Origin: Symsagittifera roscoffensis
Taxonomy: Eukaryota; Xenacoelomorpha; Acoela; Convolutidae
Direction: 5' to 3'
Assembly (NCBI RefSeq): GCF_963678635.1
Contig: NC_087071.1
Coordinates: 22,759,013-22,823,012, forward strand
DNA length: 64,000 nt
The notes under the pieces are model-generated. The model was not told the DNA's origin and did not search any database. It worked only from the letters and a program-made list of their open reading frames with translations. The position numbers and the translations under genes were made by a program. This document shows, one piece after another, positions 23,101-32,354 of this stretch. Position 1 is the stretch's first letter. Each line of letters starts with the position of its first letter.

Positions 23101-24144
23101 GTTTGGGTCTGTTTTTTTAAATTATTTGTGTGTTTTGTGTTTAGATAGCCAAAGCGTATAAGAGGCTGAAGAAGATCTGCATCATTGGATCTCTCCTCCT
23201 GTTCGTGGCTCTGTCCTTCTCCTATCTACACTTCATATCATGTGTATCAGGTGGTAAGTAAAGTAGCAATCGACTCTTTTTCCTTTACGCGCATCCAAGT
23301 TTTTTTAAGAGAAATTTTTGTCCCTGTAGTTATGAAAATTGTCATGCGGACTAATTAAGCCATGACAAACGTATTTGGTATTCATAGTTAACCTTGTAAA
23401 ATCACTCGTTACACCATAAAATTGTGTGAGGTCGGGGTGCTTTTGTAGTGGGGAGAAGGGAAAATGAGGCCAGCAATTAAGTGGCTAAGATTTCTGTCTG
23501 TGAGACTGAAGGTCGGTTGTTCGATCTCGGTGCTTGGAAATGAGACGGAAAGTTATCACAGTCCTGTAAAAAACGTTGATATCACGCTGGACTTAATCAG
23601 GGAGATTTTTCTGATTCTTGATCACAATTTTGGCAGTAGGCTTCTGAGCGATATATTAGTGCAAAAGAAATGTCTTGCTGGCATCGAGATTTATTGTGAA
23701 CAATAACTACATGTTGATCGTAGCAAACAGGTAATGAGGCCCTTATTCCGCAGGACCAACCGTGGGGGATGTCATCCATTTCGCAGTAGCCGATTCCATC
23801 TTGAGAAAGAAGATGGCACTGGGACCGTCCAACTGACCGGTTATGAGTTCTCTCGAAGACCGTTCATAGTATCTTAGTAGACAATTGAATGTTTATGTGA
23901 AGTATATTAAATTGTTCTAGCCTATTCGCTCTTCGCAGCCTTTGAGTACATGTATGTCATCTACGGCAACATCTACTTCCACCACAAAGCACTCAGTGCA
24001 ATACACGAACTCAACAACTGCTACATGTTCACCATATCAAGCAAGCTAGTCTCCCGGAAGTCATCTTCTGATCACGTGGCAACAAGAACACGCGACGAGA
24101 AAGATGAAGTTATGATGTCATCAATTGAGTCATCAGTGATGTAA
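10731..24144 (+). CDS. PGAP2-like six-helix membrane protein (FRAG1/DRAM/Sfk1 superfamily), 6 exons
   Basis: Exons: 10731-10871 (or its duplicate 12868-13008), 16228-16357, 19465-19582, 21350-21458, 23145-23253 and 23921-24144, with intron phases 0,1,2,0,1. The joined frame is 831 nt, 276 residues, close to the ~250 of animal PGAP2. Each exon carries one hydrophobic segment, giving six helices. The order matches my recollection of PGAP2: helix 1 followed by a luminal Cys (TSTSCGPL), an Ile/Ser/Ala-Ala loop, W-Q-L before helix 2, a Ser-Asp-Glu loop, and a last segment YSLFAAFEYMYVIYG matching the family's 'FAxxEY' helix. PGAP2 remodels GPI-anchor lipids in the Golgi; the local paralogues CWH43 and DRAM share the fold, so exact function is inferred. 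Splice sites are canonical except the exon 2 donor, which is GC. Confidence 0.8.
11188..13325. repeat. 2.14 kb tandem duplication, copy B
   Basis: Direct head-to-tail repeat of the preceding unit. Homology stops at CGCGCTCTAGAG near 13325. Examples of matching points: 9797/11935, 10731/12868 and 10965/13102. Confidence 0.95.
12868..13008 (+). CDS. PGAP2-like exon 1, copy B (alternative first exon)
   Basis: Same 141 nt as copy A, with no difference that I can see, the same donor CTG|GTGAGT and the same leader. It lies nearer to exon 2. Either copy could be spliced to exon 2 to give the same protein, from duplicated upstream sequence. Confidence 0.7.
13467..13992 (+). mobile_element. Helentron-like non-autonomous element (HINE/DINE-1 type), copy 1
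   Basis: The 5' end GTTCCGACTTTC carries a hairpin ACTTTCG-ATA-CGAAAGT. The matching inverted repeat AGTCGGAAC (13950-13958) lies inside the 3' end and is followed by a second hairpin CAGGGC-TTC-GCCCTG and the tail ATACGAGCAGTCTTGT. Inverted repeats placed asymmetrically, one terminal and one internal to a 3' hairpin, are the hallmark described for Helentron-associated elements. It has no coding capacity and lies in intron 1 of the PGAP2-like gene. Confidence 0.72.
13993..16227. other. Rest of intron 1 of the PGAP2-like gene
   Basis: Holds old repeats. A block at about 14250-14600 (AACTCCACTATC, ATTTCCCAGCGAA, then GTTTTCTTGCGT and TTGGCTATG) recurs at about 15840-15990 (partial) and at 22095-22450. 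A 70 bp-spaced repeat is at 14931-15035. No exon is seen. Confidence 0.55.
14931..15035. repeat. Short direct repeat, 70 bp apart
   Basis: CTTATTGTTTTGCTAAACTG followed by TCGGCC(G/A)GCGAGA occurs at 14931 and 15001. In addition AAATCTAGAGTGGCGTGACT occurs at about 14721 and inside this unit at 14972. Confidence 0.8.
16228..16357 (+). CDS. PGAP2-like exon 2 (GC donor)
   Basis: Acceptor atttttcag ends at 16227. It reads TYNFIGTISAANNVYP, then IWQLLNM leading into helix 2. No GT gives the phase 1 that exon 3 demands; CTAG|GCTATT does, and it also preserves the spacing to helix 3 expected from PGAP2. Read-through would stop after 11 more residues at 16390. Confidence 0.65.
16636..16700 (+). repeat. 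tRNA-Met-like remnant (possible tRNA-derived SINE head)
   Basis: A box-like GGCTGAGTGATTAATACG is followed by GACTCATAATTTCTAGGTC (anticodon loop CTCATAAT of elongator tRNA-Met type) and a degenerate B box GATCAAATCC. The T-loop is changed and I cannot form a full cloverleaf, so it is a tRNA-derived repeat and not a functional tRNA. Confidence 0.4.
17765..18215. repeat. Degenerate ~170 bp repeat, three copies
   Basis: The phrase TTTCGGCCTATTTTATAT-GGCTTATCGGCCTCATATTTTGTCG, about 85 more bases and GAGGGGAATGGGG recurs at about 17765, 17942 and 18110. Related pieces occur near 28410 and 28670. Not a gene. Confidence 0.6.
18401..18921 (+). mobile_element. Helentron-like non-autonomous element, copy 2
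   Basis: Nearly the same sequence as copy 1 over its whole length, in the same orientation, in intron 2. The 3' hairpin keeps its stem with loop TTG instead of TTC. It differs by a ~25 bp deletion around the GCG-rich centre and a small A/T insertion near the 3' end. Flanks are unrelated to those of copy 1, so both are separate insertions. Confidence 0.72.
19270..19317. repeat. 24 bp unit, two perfect copies
   Basis: TGTGATAACTTGTTGCTGCAACGA repeated in tandem; the unit contains the palindrome GTTGCTGCAAC. It lies in intron 2, about 150 bases before exon 3. Confidence 0.9.
19465..19582 (+). CDS. PGAP2-like exon 3
   Basis: Acceptor atttgcag ends at 19464 and donor GA|GTATTT follows 19582. It encodes SKQQKSTQTLSTITY, helix 3 (VYFLECFFLLMVSVI) and the acidic loop PSDENLG. 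It enters in phase 1 and leaves in phase 2. Confidence 0.75.
19583..21349. other. Intron 3 of the PGAP2-like gene
   Basis: No conserved exon. Two long minus-strand open frames, 19996-20358 (120 codons) and 20718-21299 (193 codons), are unusual for this composition but have no recognised motif. A run of 12 C is at 21016-21027. Confidence 0.45.
21157..21178 (+). mobile_element. Solo 3' end of the Helentron-like element
   Basis: AGTCGGA is joined directly to TACGAGCAGTCTTGT: the inverted repeat and tail of the element without the hairpin between them. It is probably a remnant or a related family end. Confidence 0.45.
21350..21458 (+). CDS. PGAP2-like exon 4
   Basis: Acceptor tttcaacag ends at 21349 and donor GAA|GTAAGA follows 21458. 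It encodes helix 4 (CTMFLGFALAAVVHQG) and a basic loop LREFKLCGKRSPE. The nearer acceptor (gtttcag, 21357) would break the frame, so the upstream one is chosen. Confidence 0.72.
23145..23253 (+). CDS. PGAP2-like exon 5
   Basis: Acceptor tgtttag ends at 23144; it ends GGTG|GTAAGT, phase 1. It encodes IAKAYKRLKKICIIGSLLLF, helix 5 and SCVSG. A decayed copy lies at 51562-51660. Confidence 0.8.
23478..23530 (+). repeat. tRNA-derived repeat in intron 5
   Basis: GTGGCTAAGATTTCTGTCTG followed by AAGGTCGGTTGTTCGATCTC looks like tRNA A and B boxes at about tRNA spacing. The matching position of the duplicated intron (51682-51730) has TCGGCTAAGG, then GTCTGTCACACTGCAGGTCG, with the anticodon-arm look of tRNA-Asp (CTGTCAC). 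Confidence 0.4.
23690..23850 (+). other. G+C-richer block with a possible alternative last exon
   Basis: After TTCCGCAG at about 23754 the frame that continues exon 5 reads PTVGDVIHFAVADSIL, then RKKMALGPSN and a TGA near 23836. It would give an alternative C-terminus. The second copy of this intron (about 51.8 kb) does not preserve it, so it may be chance or part of a repeat. Confidence 0.2.
23921..24144 (+). CDS. PGAP2-like last exon
   Basis: Acceptor attgttctag ends at 23920. It reads AYSLFAAFEYMYVIYGNIY, then HELNNCYMFT and a Ser/Glu-rich cytoplasmic tail ending SSIESSVM before TAA. A decayed copy is at 51920-52137. The start is taken at the tag acceptor, not the gcag 16 bases later, because it restores the family's helix length. 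Confidence 0.8.
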
Positions 24145-27100
24145 CCAGAATCTAGACGATATATTGCAATTTCCAATTAATCAATCATTAAAACAAGGTT
24201 TCATCGATTACGCAACCAGGATGGTAGCTGAGACAGTATCTGATTTACGATTTCAGCCCAGTAACAAGAGAGTTTTCAGTGATGATTAAGTGCGGCCGAG
24301 TTCTGTTTAATTGCAAAAACTTAAAACTTAGTTCTGTCTAAAGCTTAAAAGAATTATAGTCGAAATGTCTGTAATTGAATTATAGTTGAATTGAGTATAA
24401 TTGAAATGTACGTTGAAATGTTTTTTTTTTAAAAACAATTACTTTTTCTTTGGTTTTGAGTGAATTATTGGACATAATAGCCCCATTGAGCTCGGAGATG
24501 AAAAAATTATTTTCTAACATTCCTAAATAATTTTTTGCATCACGCGCTGAAGGCTCAGGAAAAAATTGCTGGTGGAATATTGATTTGTTTTCGTCATCTT
24601 TTTTAAAAGGTTTTCAAAGTTAAGTGACCAAAGTCAGTTTTCACGCATTGAAAACTTGTTGTGTGCTTTTCTTCGCAAGTAGTCAGATGATAGCTCTTTT
24701 GGCCTTTCAGATTATAAGCTTCTGACCTATGCCTTTTTATTGAGCTCCACTTCAAATGGTGGACAACATTAGCTGTTTTTTTATTTTCTTTTAGAATTTT
24801 ATTCAAGTTTGGAAGTTAAACTTTATTATCTAAAAGCAAAAGCCAATTCATTTGATGCTCCAACTCAACATTCTTTTGTTCTCTTTGGGCATTGTAGAAT
24901 CATTTTTTCAAAATGAATCAATTCACATGTTAAATAAGGAAGTGAACGCCTTAGGCTTCATAAAATTTTGCAACAGTTTTCATTGTTTGTCCAACTGTTT
25001 TTAGAATTAATTTTTTTAACTTGATTTTAGAAAAAAGCCGAGTCACTTAGATGGTTCTAAATTTAAAAAGTTCTCAGTAAAATATATATTTTTGAAACTT
25101 GTGAGACATGATTTTATTTGTCGTTTCAGAAAAAGTTGCTAATAACTGTGCGCCTTTGCCAGAGAATTTGGTTATTACAATATTCGAAATTAATTCAAAA
25201 ACATTTTTTGATGATTCAAACACACAAACAAGTAGATCCGGTTACAAGTTTTGTTAGCTCATGCTTTTTTTGGTTTCAAACAATTATTCATTAATTTAGT
25301 TTTCGTTTTATTCTAATCAACCACTTAGTTTTGAAAAGTTTTGTTTGTTTGTCCAGTGTTTCTTTGGCAAATATCCGTTTTCTCATATGCTACTCATGCA
25401 AACAAATAAATATCGAGATTTTTGGTTGTTTTTCAACTGCCAGTGTGTTATAATATGAATCACGTCGTGATCAGTAAGAAACCAATAATAATAATTTTTT
25501 TGATATTTATCTATAACTTTCGTAAAATAAGTTGTCTCTAAACTTGTTAGTTACCAGTAAACTTTTGTTAACTTTTGAAACCTATTTTTGTTTGAAATCA
25601 GTTTTTGGTAATCAGCTAAAACTTTTATGTTCAATTTTTTTTCTAAATTTTGATTAAAAAATTGAATTTTGTTTATAAACTTGAACTTAAAGACTTTGAA
25701 ACCTATTTTCATTTCACTTCCTGTTTTGATGTTATGACTTAACTTTTTGCTGAAGTTCAAGTTTCTATTCTCAGTAAAAGTAGAATAAGTGGGCTTTTTG
25801 AACAAAATTGCAAACCGGTTAAAAGTAATGTTTGAATTTTCATTTTTTTTTTTCGAAAATTGTGCAGAAAAAACTTCAGGAGTCAATAAAAACTGTTTTG
25901 GGAACACGAAATAGTCAAAGCAAACAACTGTTTGTGAAGTTTTTTTTTCAAGGTTTGGCCTCACATGGTTCGTAAGAAAAAAGTACAACTGCGACTGTTT
26001 CGCATGAAATTTGAGTGCTACAGTTTTTTTGTCTGAATGAAAAAGGAAAGCACTATGATATAATTTTCAGCTTATTATTGCGTAAGCTTTTGAAGTGTAT
26101 GTTTTTTATTAACAGGGTTCAATTCGAATTTTCTTTCTGATATGCTACAATAAAATTCGGGTTTCCAGTTGTCTTAACGATCTTATCTTCGTCCTCTTTA
26201 AACTTCTGGACAAAAGCTGTACAAACAGTCCAAAACAGTGAAACCGTACAAGAAAATTTATTTTGTGGAAACAATTTTTTTTTTAATCAGCTAAAACCTT
26301 AATTTTTGAGTTATATAATGTCAATTTTTGAAAGAAAAAACGAAAATTTGTTATCAAATAGAACTTCAAGATTTCAAAATTTATTTTTATTTCAGTTCAC
26401 GTTTTATGTTTTTACTCATCATTTTGTTTGCTAGAATTTGCGTTACTATTCTTTCTAAAAGCAAAACTGCAAAGCGGTTAAGAGTAGCACTTACCTTTCA
26501 GTTTCTCGTTGATTGGGCAATAGAAAAATAGGAGTAGATAAAGACTGTTTCAGAATTTGAACTAGGTAACAATCATATTTTCTTAACTTTTTTTAAGATT
26601 TGGCCTCTTTTGACTCGTTACAAAAAATAAACAACTACGTGTGTTTCTCATGCAATTCAGGCGCTACAATTTTTTTGTCTGTATCAAAAAACAAAACAAC
26701 CTAGTAAAATTCCCAGTTCTTTGTCGAGTTATTTTTGTAGGTTATGTTTTTTTCACAATGTCTGTTTCTATTTTTTTTCTGACATTCAACTAGTGAAAGC
26801 AAAAAATGTTTTCTTCAAACTTTCCGAGATTTGGCTTCTGATGATTAGTCAGAAAAAAACATATCTGCGTGTGTTTCGCTCGCGTTTTGGGCATTACATT
26901 TTTTTCGTCCGAATCAAAAAACAAAACAAACTGGTAAAGCTTGCTGCTCAATGTTGAGTAAATTTTTATATGTTAAGCTTTCTTATTCACAAAATTTATT
27001 TCGTTTACTGATATTCAACAAAAAATTGTTTTCCTAGTTCTTTTTGCTAATAATTCATGTTTTGTAGAAAAACAGTAAAAACAGTCCAAAACAGCGAAGC

Positions 27101-30100
27101 AGTACAGAAAACCTAATTTTGTTTGAAATAAATTTTTTTATAATTAGCTAAAACCATAATTTCCGATTTGAATTATTTCATTTTTGAATAAAAAAATTTC
27201 ATTTTTGAATAAAAATGTGAAATGTCTTATTGACTTAGGATTTTTTATTTCAAAACTTGTTTTTATTTCAATTAATTTATTGATATGAAAAGTTTTCTTT
27301 TTACTGGAGTTGCTTAAATTCTGATTGTCTGTTGTTGCTTATACTTTGAAATAAAACATGATCAGTAATTAACCAATTCATCATTTGTTTGGTGTTAATC
27401 TAAATTTTTGTTCGAGCAATGGTTCCCGCTCATACATTCGGTTGTTGGTTGATGTCTAGAAACTGTAAATTGTCCTCAAAAAGCTGCTGCTTGCTTTTGG
27501 TACATGTTCAGGATTTATCTTTCAAATGAAATATAATAAATGCGAATTAGGGAAATGAAAGTTGTTTCATGAAGTTTATTTTTCGAAAAACCTAAAAATT
27601 TGCTTACACTCATTTTATAGTTTGGGCTTTCTACTTAGAACTTTGGAAATGTTTTCTTCATTGGAAAATGGCAGATTTAGTTTGCTTTTCACTATCAAAA
27701 TTGCAAAAAAAGTAACAAAAAAGATGCCCCTACAGTTTTGTTTTCATAAACAATACAAATCGAATCAAAGAGGCACTAAAAACTGTTTTCCCTTGCGAGA
27801 CTTTTTCTCCCGAATAAATCTTGTTCACAGAACTCACTCATCGACTCCTGGTAGTTCCTTCGTTCATTTTGATTTCAAATTTCTGACTGTCTCTGGCACA
27901 CTGAGTGCGTATATTCGTGAAGGTAAAAACTGATGTTTTATGGTCAGTTTTTTAGAATTAAGGTTTTTTGAAAGCTTATTGAAGGTTTCTAAACGAACTC
28001 AATTTTCTTCCATCACAAATGTCTCCTAATCACAAAAAAAACTGATGCAAAAAACTGATAACTTCTGAAAGTGAATTGGAATTATGTTGTTCACTGCGAA
28101 AACTTACATTTGAGTTGTTTTTATTGGTATATTTGTGTCGTTAATGCAGCAATTTTACCCTTGCGACAAGCGAGCGAGTTGCAACCGGTTTCTAGACTTT
28201 TTTCCGGTACATAACTATGTTACCAGGATGATTCAAAGACGGTATTTTTGTCAGCTAATAAAATAATATGGTGTGCATTTAAAATGCAAATTCAATTCAA
28301 AATTTTCCATGGTTGATTGTAAGTTAACCACCTCCATTTTCACAATATCGTTATTTTTATTCGTTTTTTCTCTTTCTCACCTTATTTAGCTTGAACGATT
28401 TTGTCTTGTATTTTGTCGGCTTTACAGCCTCATGTTAAGATTTTCTACAAGGAAAATGTTTGTTAAATGTATTGTTTTGAGGGGGACTTGGAAACCTGTT
28501 TTCGTGTGATTTTTTCATGACCTTTTTCTCGGCTTATCTGATGTCTGCTCAGGAAACTTTGTTTTGCTGCCACCTTGTTTGATGCTAATTTTTTTTGCGG
28601 GGAGTTCATTTGAGACAAAACCAAGACAACGATAGAAAAATTTCGTTATACAGTTTTTTTTCGCAACTTATAGGTTTCGGCGTATATTACATTAACTTTG
28701 TGGCCTCGTGTTGCGTCTTTAGATTATCGGGAGAGTTTTTTTGTGTGGGAGTGTTCATTAGATTTTTAGTTTTTTTTAAAATTTTTTGGCTCAAAAAGTT
28801 TCTGCTCAGAAATATTGTGCTTTGTTTGCTGCTTCATTATAATGTGCGTGCATTTTTTTTCCAAATTGTCTGTATTCTTTTTCAAAAGTTTTATGTTTTT
28901 TGACACTTGCAAATTTTCCGTTTATTTTTTGACTTTTTGTACTGTACAGCTACCAGCATTTTTTTTGTACTATTTTACAGGTAGCACGGCGCTCCCCTTT
29001 ACCTCTGTTTATTAGTATGATTCCGTCCGCAAGTTTCTCTTTTTAACGGTTTGGTTTAGGTTTTTTGAATTGTTTTCAGGTTTTATTTAAGATAAAAAAA
29101 TCAATTATATAAAAACAGTGGGAACGTGTTGAACAAAACGGATTTCACTTTTTTCCAAAAAATTTTAAGCTAGCAAAACTGCGACAGATGAAATAAAATT
29201 TGATTCGGTTTTTGATCATTCTCAAATAATTTAATTTCAAATAGTGAAAACATCAAAATAATAATATCTTTATAGGTTTTTTATTGATTTTTTTTTTCAA
29301 TTTTTGATTGGTCATGTTGCTTATCTTGCTTTCTGACTTACTTCTTAGAAACCAATAAGAGCCCTTATTTCATTATTCTGTAGCAAAAATGAAAAAAAAA
29401 AGTGAAGAATCCTAATTTCTTGGGAAAATGAATGTACCGATTCGTCGTGTAGATTACTGTAGTTTATTAGGCGGTTATTCTGAAAAGGGCTTTTTTTCAA
29501 CCAATGAAAGTAAATTTCTCCTTTTTGTCTAAATGATCTCTTTTTTCCTATTTGAAATGATTTGAGATGTGATAGTTTTTTGATCAGAATTGTTGGTTCA
29601 CTGAACAACTAGCTAAACAAAAATCTGGAGACAAAACCAACGCTCAAAAGTTTTTTTGGAAACTAACAATGTAGATCAGAAATAGCTGCAACTGTTGGGT
29701 GTAATGTTTAAAATTGGGTCGGCAAATCTTTAAAGTTTTTGAAATAAGTTCTGTTGATACTGTGCGGTTTTAAGTCAAAGGACAGTTCCTGTACATTCGA
29801 TGTCCTTACTGTTTAAAACCCATCTTTTGTTTTAAGGGTTTCGACTTAGTTTTGCTGTTCACAATTTTTGAGTCCGAGACTTTTTTTATATTTCCATGTC
29901 TTTATTTTTATCGCATAACAGCGATTTTAGGCCCATTTTTGGATTTTCGGGGACACATTTTTTGCGATATTTGTCTCCACCTTTCTAAGTTGCCTCATTT
30001 GGCGACACCGCTAGGTTTTTGGAAAGCACTACAACTATGAAAATGTATCATTGAAAAGATCTAAGTTTGTTAAAAGCCAAAAATTACTATCGAAGCGTTA

Positions 30101-31832
30101 TTAGAAAGCATTATCAAATCAAAAAATGGACGTTTTCAGGCAAACAACAATTTTTTTTGAAATCCATTGAACCAGAAAGCATTCCACGTGCTTTTTTCGA
30201 ATCCAAATTAGTTTCTCTAAAAAGCGTTAAGCTCGTCAGAAAGCTAAATAATCAAAATTTTTTAGCAAAAATGATAGAAATAAAACTAGTCTTTAGACTG
30301 AATGGCTCTTCAGACTAAAGACCAGTTTTCCTTCTACCATTTCTGGGGAAATTTTCTGGTTTCTCTTTCCTGGAACATTTGGGTAAAGTTTATAACAGTT
30401 TGGGTAGATTCCTGAGGTTAAGCAGTCATTAAAGTTTTTTGTTGGTAGACCTGCCAGTATTTTTATAGTCGTTTGACTTGAGCAGTTTTGATATCATAGC
30501 CATCAGTATTTTTTTGTTAATTCGACTTTCTATTGTTTCATTGACTTCAATCAAATCAGTTTTTTTTTCAAAACCAATGATGGCTGCTGAGAAAAAACAA
30601 TATATACTTTTGGCGAGTTAGCATTCCTGGAGCAACTTTGGCGCAATTTTGTGCTAAGTAAGGGTTGAAACTCTCAATGTCTGCCTCAGGCATTATTAGT
30701 GACTTGAAAACTTTCCCTTCATCTCTCATTTCCTGACATTTTTTTTTCAAAAAAAGTTTCAATTTCTAGCATGAGATAGAAGCTATGAATTTTTTTGACG
30801 TTCGCTGTTTTTTTGAACGCTTAAGATTTTGACGATTCTGAAAGACTCTGGTTTTGAGAACTATATTTAATCTGCGCATCTTTTGTTTCAACATTCAGAA
30901 AAGGGGTGTCATGACCGTTTCTTTTTTGCCGCTACTTTTTTATTTCTCGTCAAACCATGAATATTTTTGTTTGTACAAGTAACCGTTCTTGAAAAATTGA
31001 GCAAGAAAAGATTCATTTTTTTCTAAAGTACTTGAATACTGTTACGAGTCCTCAGGATTCCAAAATTGCATATGTTCATCAATTTTACGCTGCAAAATAT
31101 ATGTAAACTTTTTACAAGTTTCACTATTTTTCAACTTGTTACAATTTCTAGCATTTTTAAAATAAAAAATCGTTTTTGAGAAATTACGAGAACGATTGAA
31201 CACCAAATGAACATAAATGCTTTTGAGAGAACCCGTTGTACAGAAAACTAAGTCAATCAATGTACTGCTATATTCTGTCACTCTTATTGGGTGCCAGCCC
31301 CTCTTGTTGGGAGGCAGCCGATTTAGTTTGCCGTTTTTTATCATGATACCCTTACTTTTTCATCGCTTCACCAAAATTGACAGAAATTTCACGTTAGAAT
31401 CTACACAAACTATGTGTTGTCTTTCAGAAATTAGCAAAATTTCATTCAACTATATTTGCGGACTTCGAAGGTATCGCTGTTTAGCAAATATGTCTGAATG
31501 TATATACAGCTGACCTAAATTTTCTTTTTTATTTATGTTATTTATGAGCATTGACAGGAACTGAAAATTATTGTCTTTTTTACACCGAAGACTTTAGTCA
31601 AGGTGTTATGGTATCGTGTAACGGGTTTTTTTTTTAATGTTGTCTGTTGTCAAGTGTCGACAAATAACGTCCACAGTTATCAATTATCATGTGGGCTGGA
31701 CTATATCGCGCTATGTCACGTGATTGCGTATGTTTGTTTCTTTATTTGTTCATCTTTATTTATTTAATTATCTGTTCTTCTATTTATTTAATTATGTTTA
31801 GTTTTTATTTATAATTTATGTATGTACATATT
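24145..31832. other. Long non-coding stretch between the PGAP2-like and TIR genes
   Basis: AT-rich and full of T runs. Holds the degenerate repeats at 25575-27300 and pieces of the TTTCGGCC repeat near 28.4-28.7 kb. Short open frames (up to 145 codons) have background composition. The first part (24145-24500) is matched at 52140-52450. Confidence 0.5.
25575..27300. repeat. Degenerate repeated blocks, about three copies
   Basis: TTTGTTTGAAAT...TNAGCTAAAACC occurs near 25590, 26265 and 27115. A second block, TGTTTCGCATGCAAT-like followed by TTTTTTTGTCTG and AAAAACAAAACAA, occurs near 26000, 26655 and 26875. Old tandem or dispersed repeats with much divergence. Confidence 0.55.
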
Positions 31833-32354
31833 CGTCAATATAGCAATATTTTAGCGTATACATGTGTTAGTACCATTTTTAGTTCTCGAACTGTTATTTT
31901 ATGATCTATGTCAATATATCAAAATTTTAGTGTATACATGTGTTATTACGATTTTTAGTTCTCGAACTGTTATTTCATGATCTTTGTCAATATATCAAAA
32001 TTTTATTGTATACATGTGTTAGTACCATTTTTAGTTCTCGAACTGTTATTCCATGATCTTTGTCAATATAGCAAAATTTTGGTGTATACATGTGTTAGTA
32101 CGATTTTTAGCTCACGAACTGTTATTTCAGGCCCTTTGTCAATATAGTAAAATTTTGGTGTATACATGTGTTAGTACGATTTTTAGTTCTAGAAGTGTTA
32201 TTTTATGATCTTCGTTGATATATCAAAAATTTAACCTATACATGTGTTAGTACGATTTTTAGTTCTAGAACTGTTATTTCAGGCTCTTTCTCGATATAGC
32301 AAAATTTTGGTGTATACATGTATTAGTACGATTTTTTGTTCTAGAACTGTTATT
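31833..32354. repeat. 76 bp minisatellite, about 7 copies
   Basis: TATACATGTGTTAGTACGAT recurs with the CATG at 31861, 31937, 32013, 32089, 32165, 32241 and 32317, exactly 76 bases apart each time. The unit also has TTTTAGTTCTCGAACTGTTA and CAATATAGCAAAATTTTG. Copies differ by a few substitutions but by no length change. Confidence 0.96.

Noticed and set aside
25551-25988. 145-codon minus-strand open frame
   Set aside because: Lys/Asn/Phe-rich as expected of AT-rich DNA and lies in a repeated non-coding block.
31833-32354. CRISPR-like array
   Set aside because: The repeats are contiguous 76 bp units without unique spacers, in animal DNA; it is a minisatellite.
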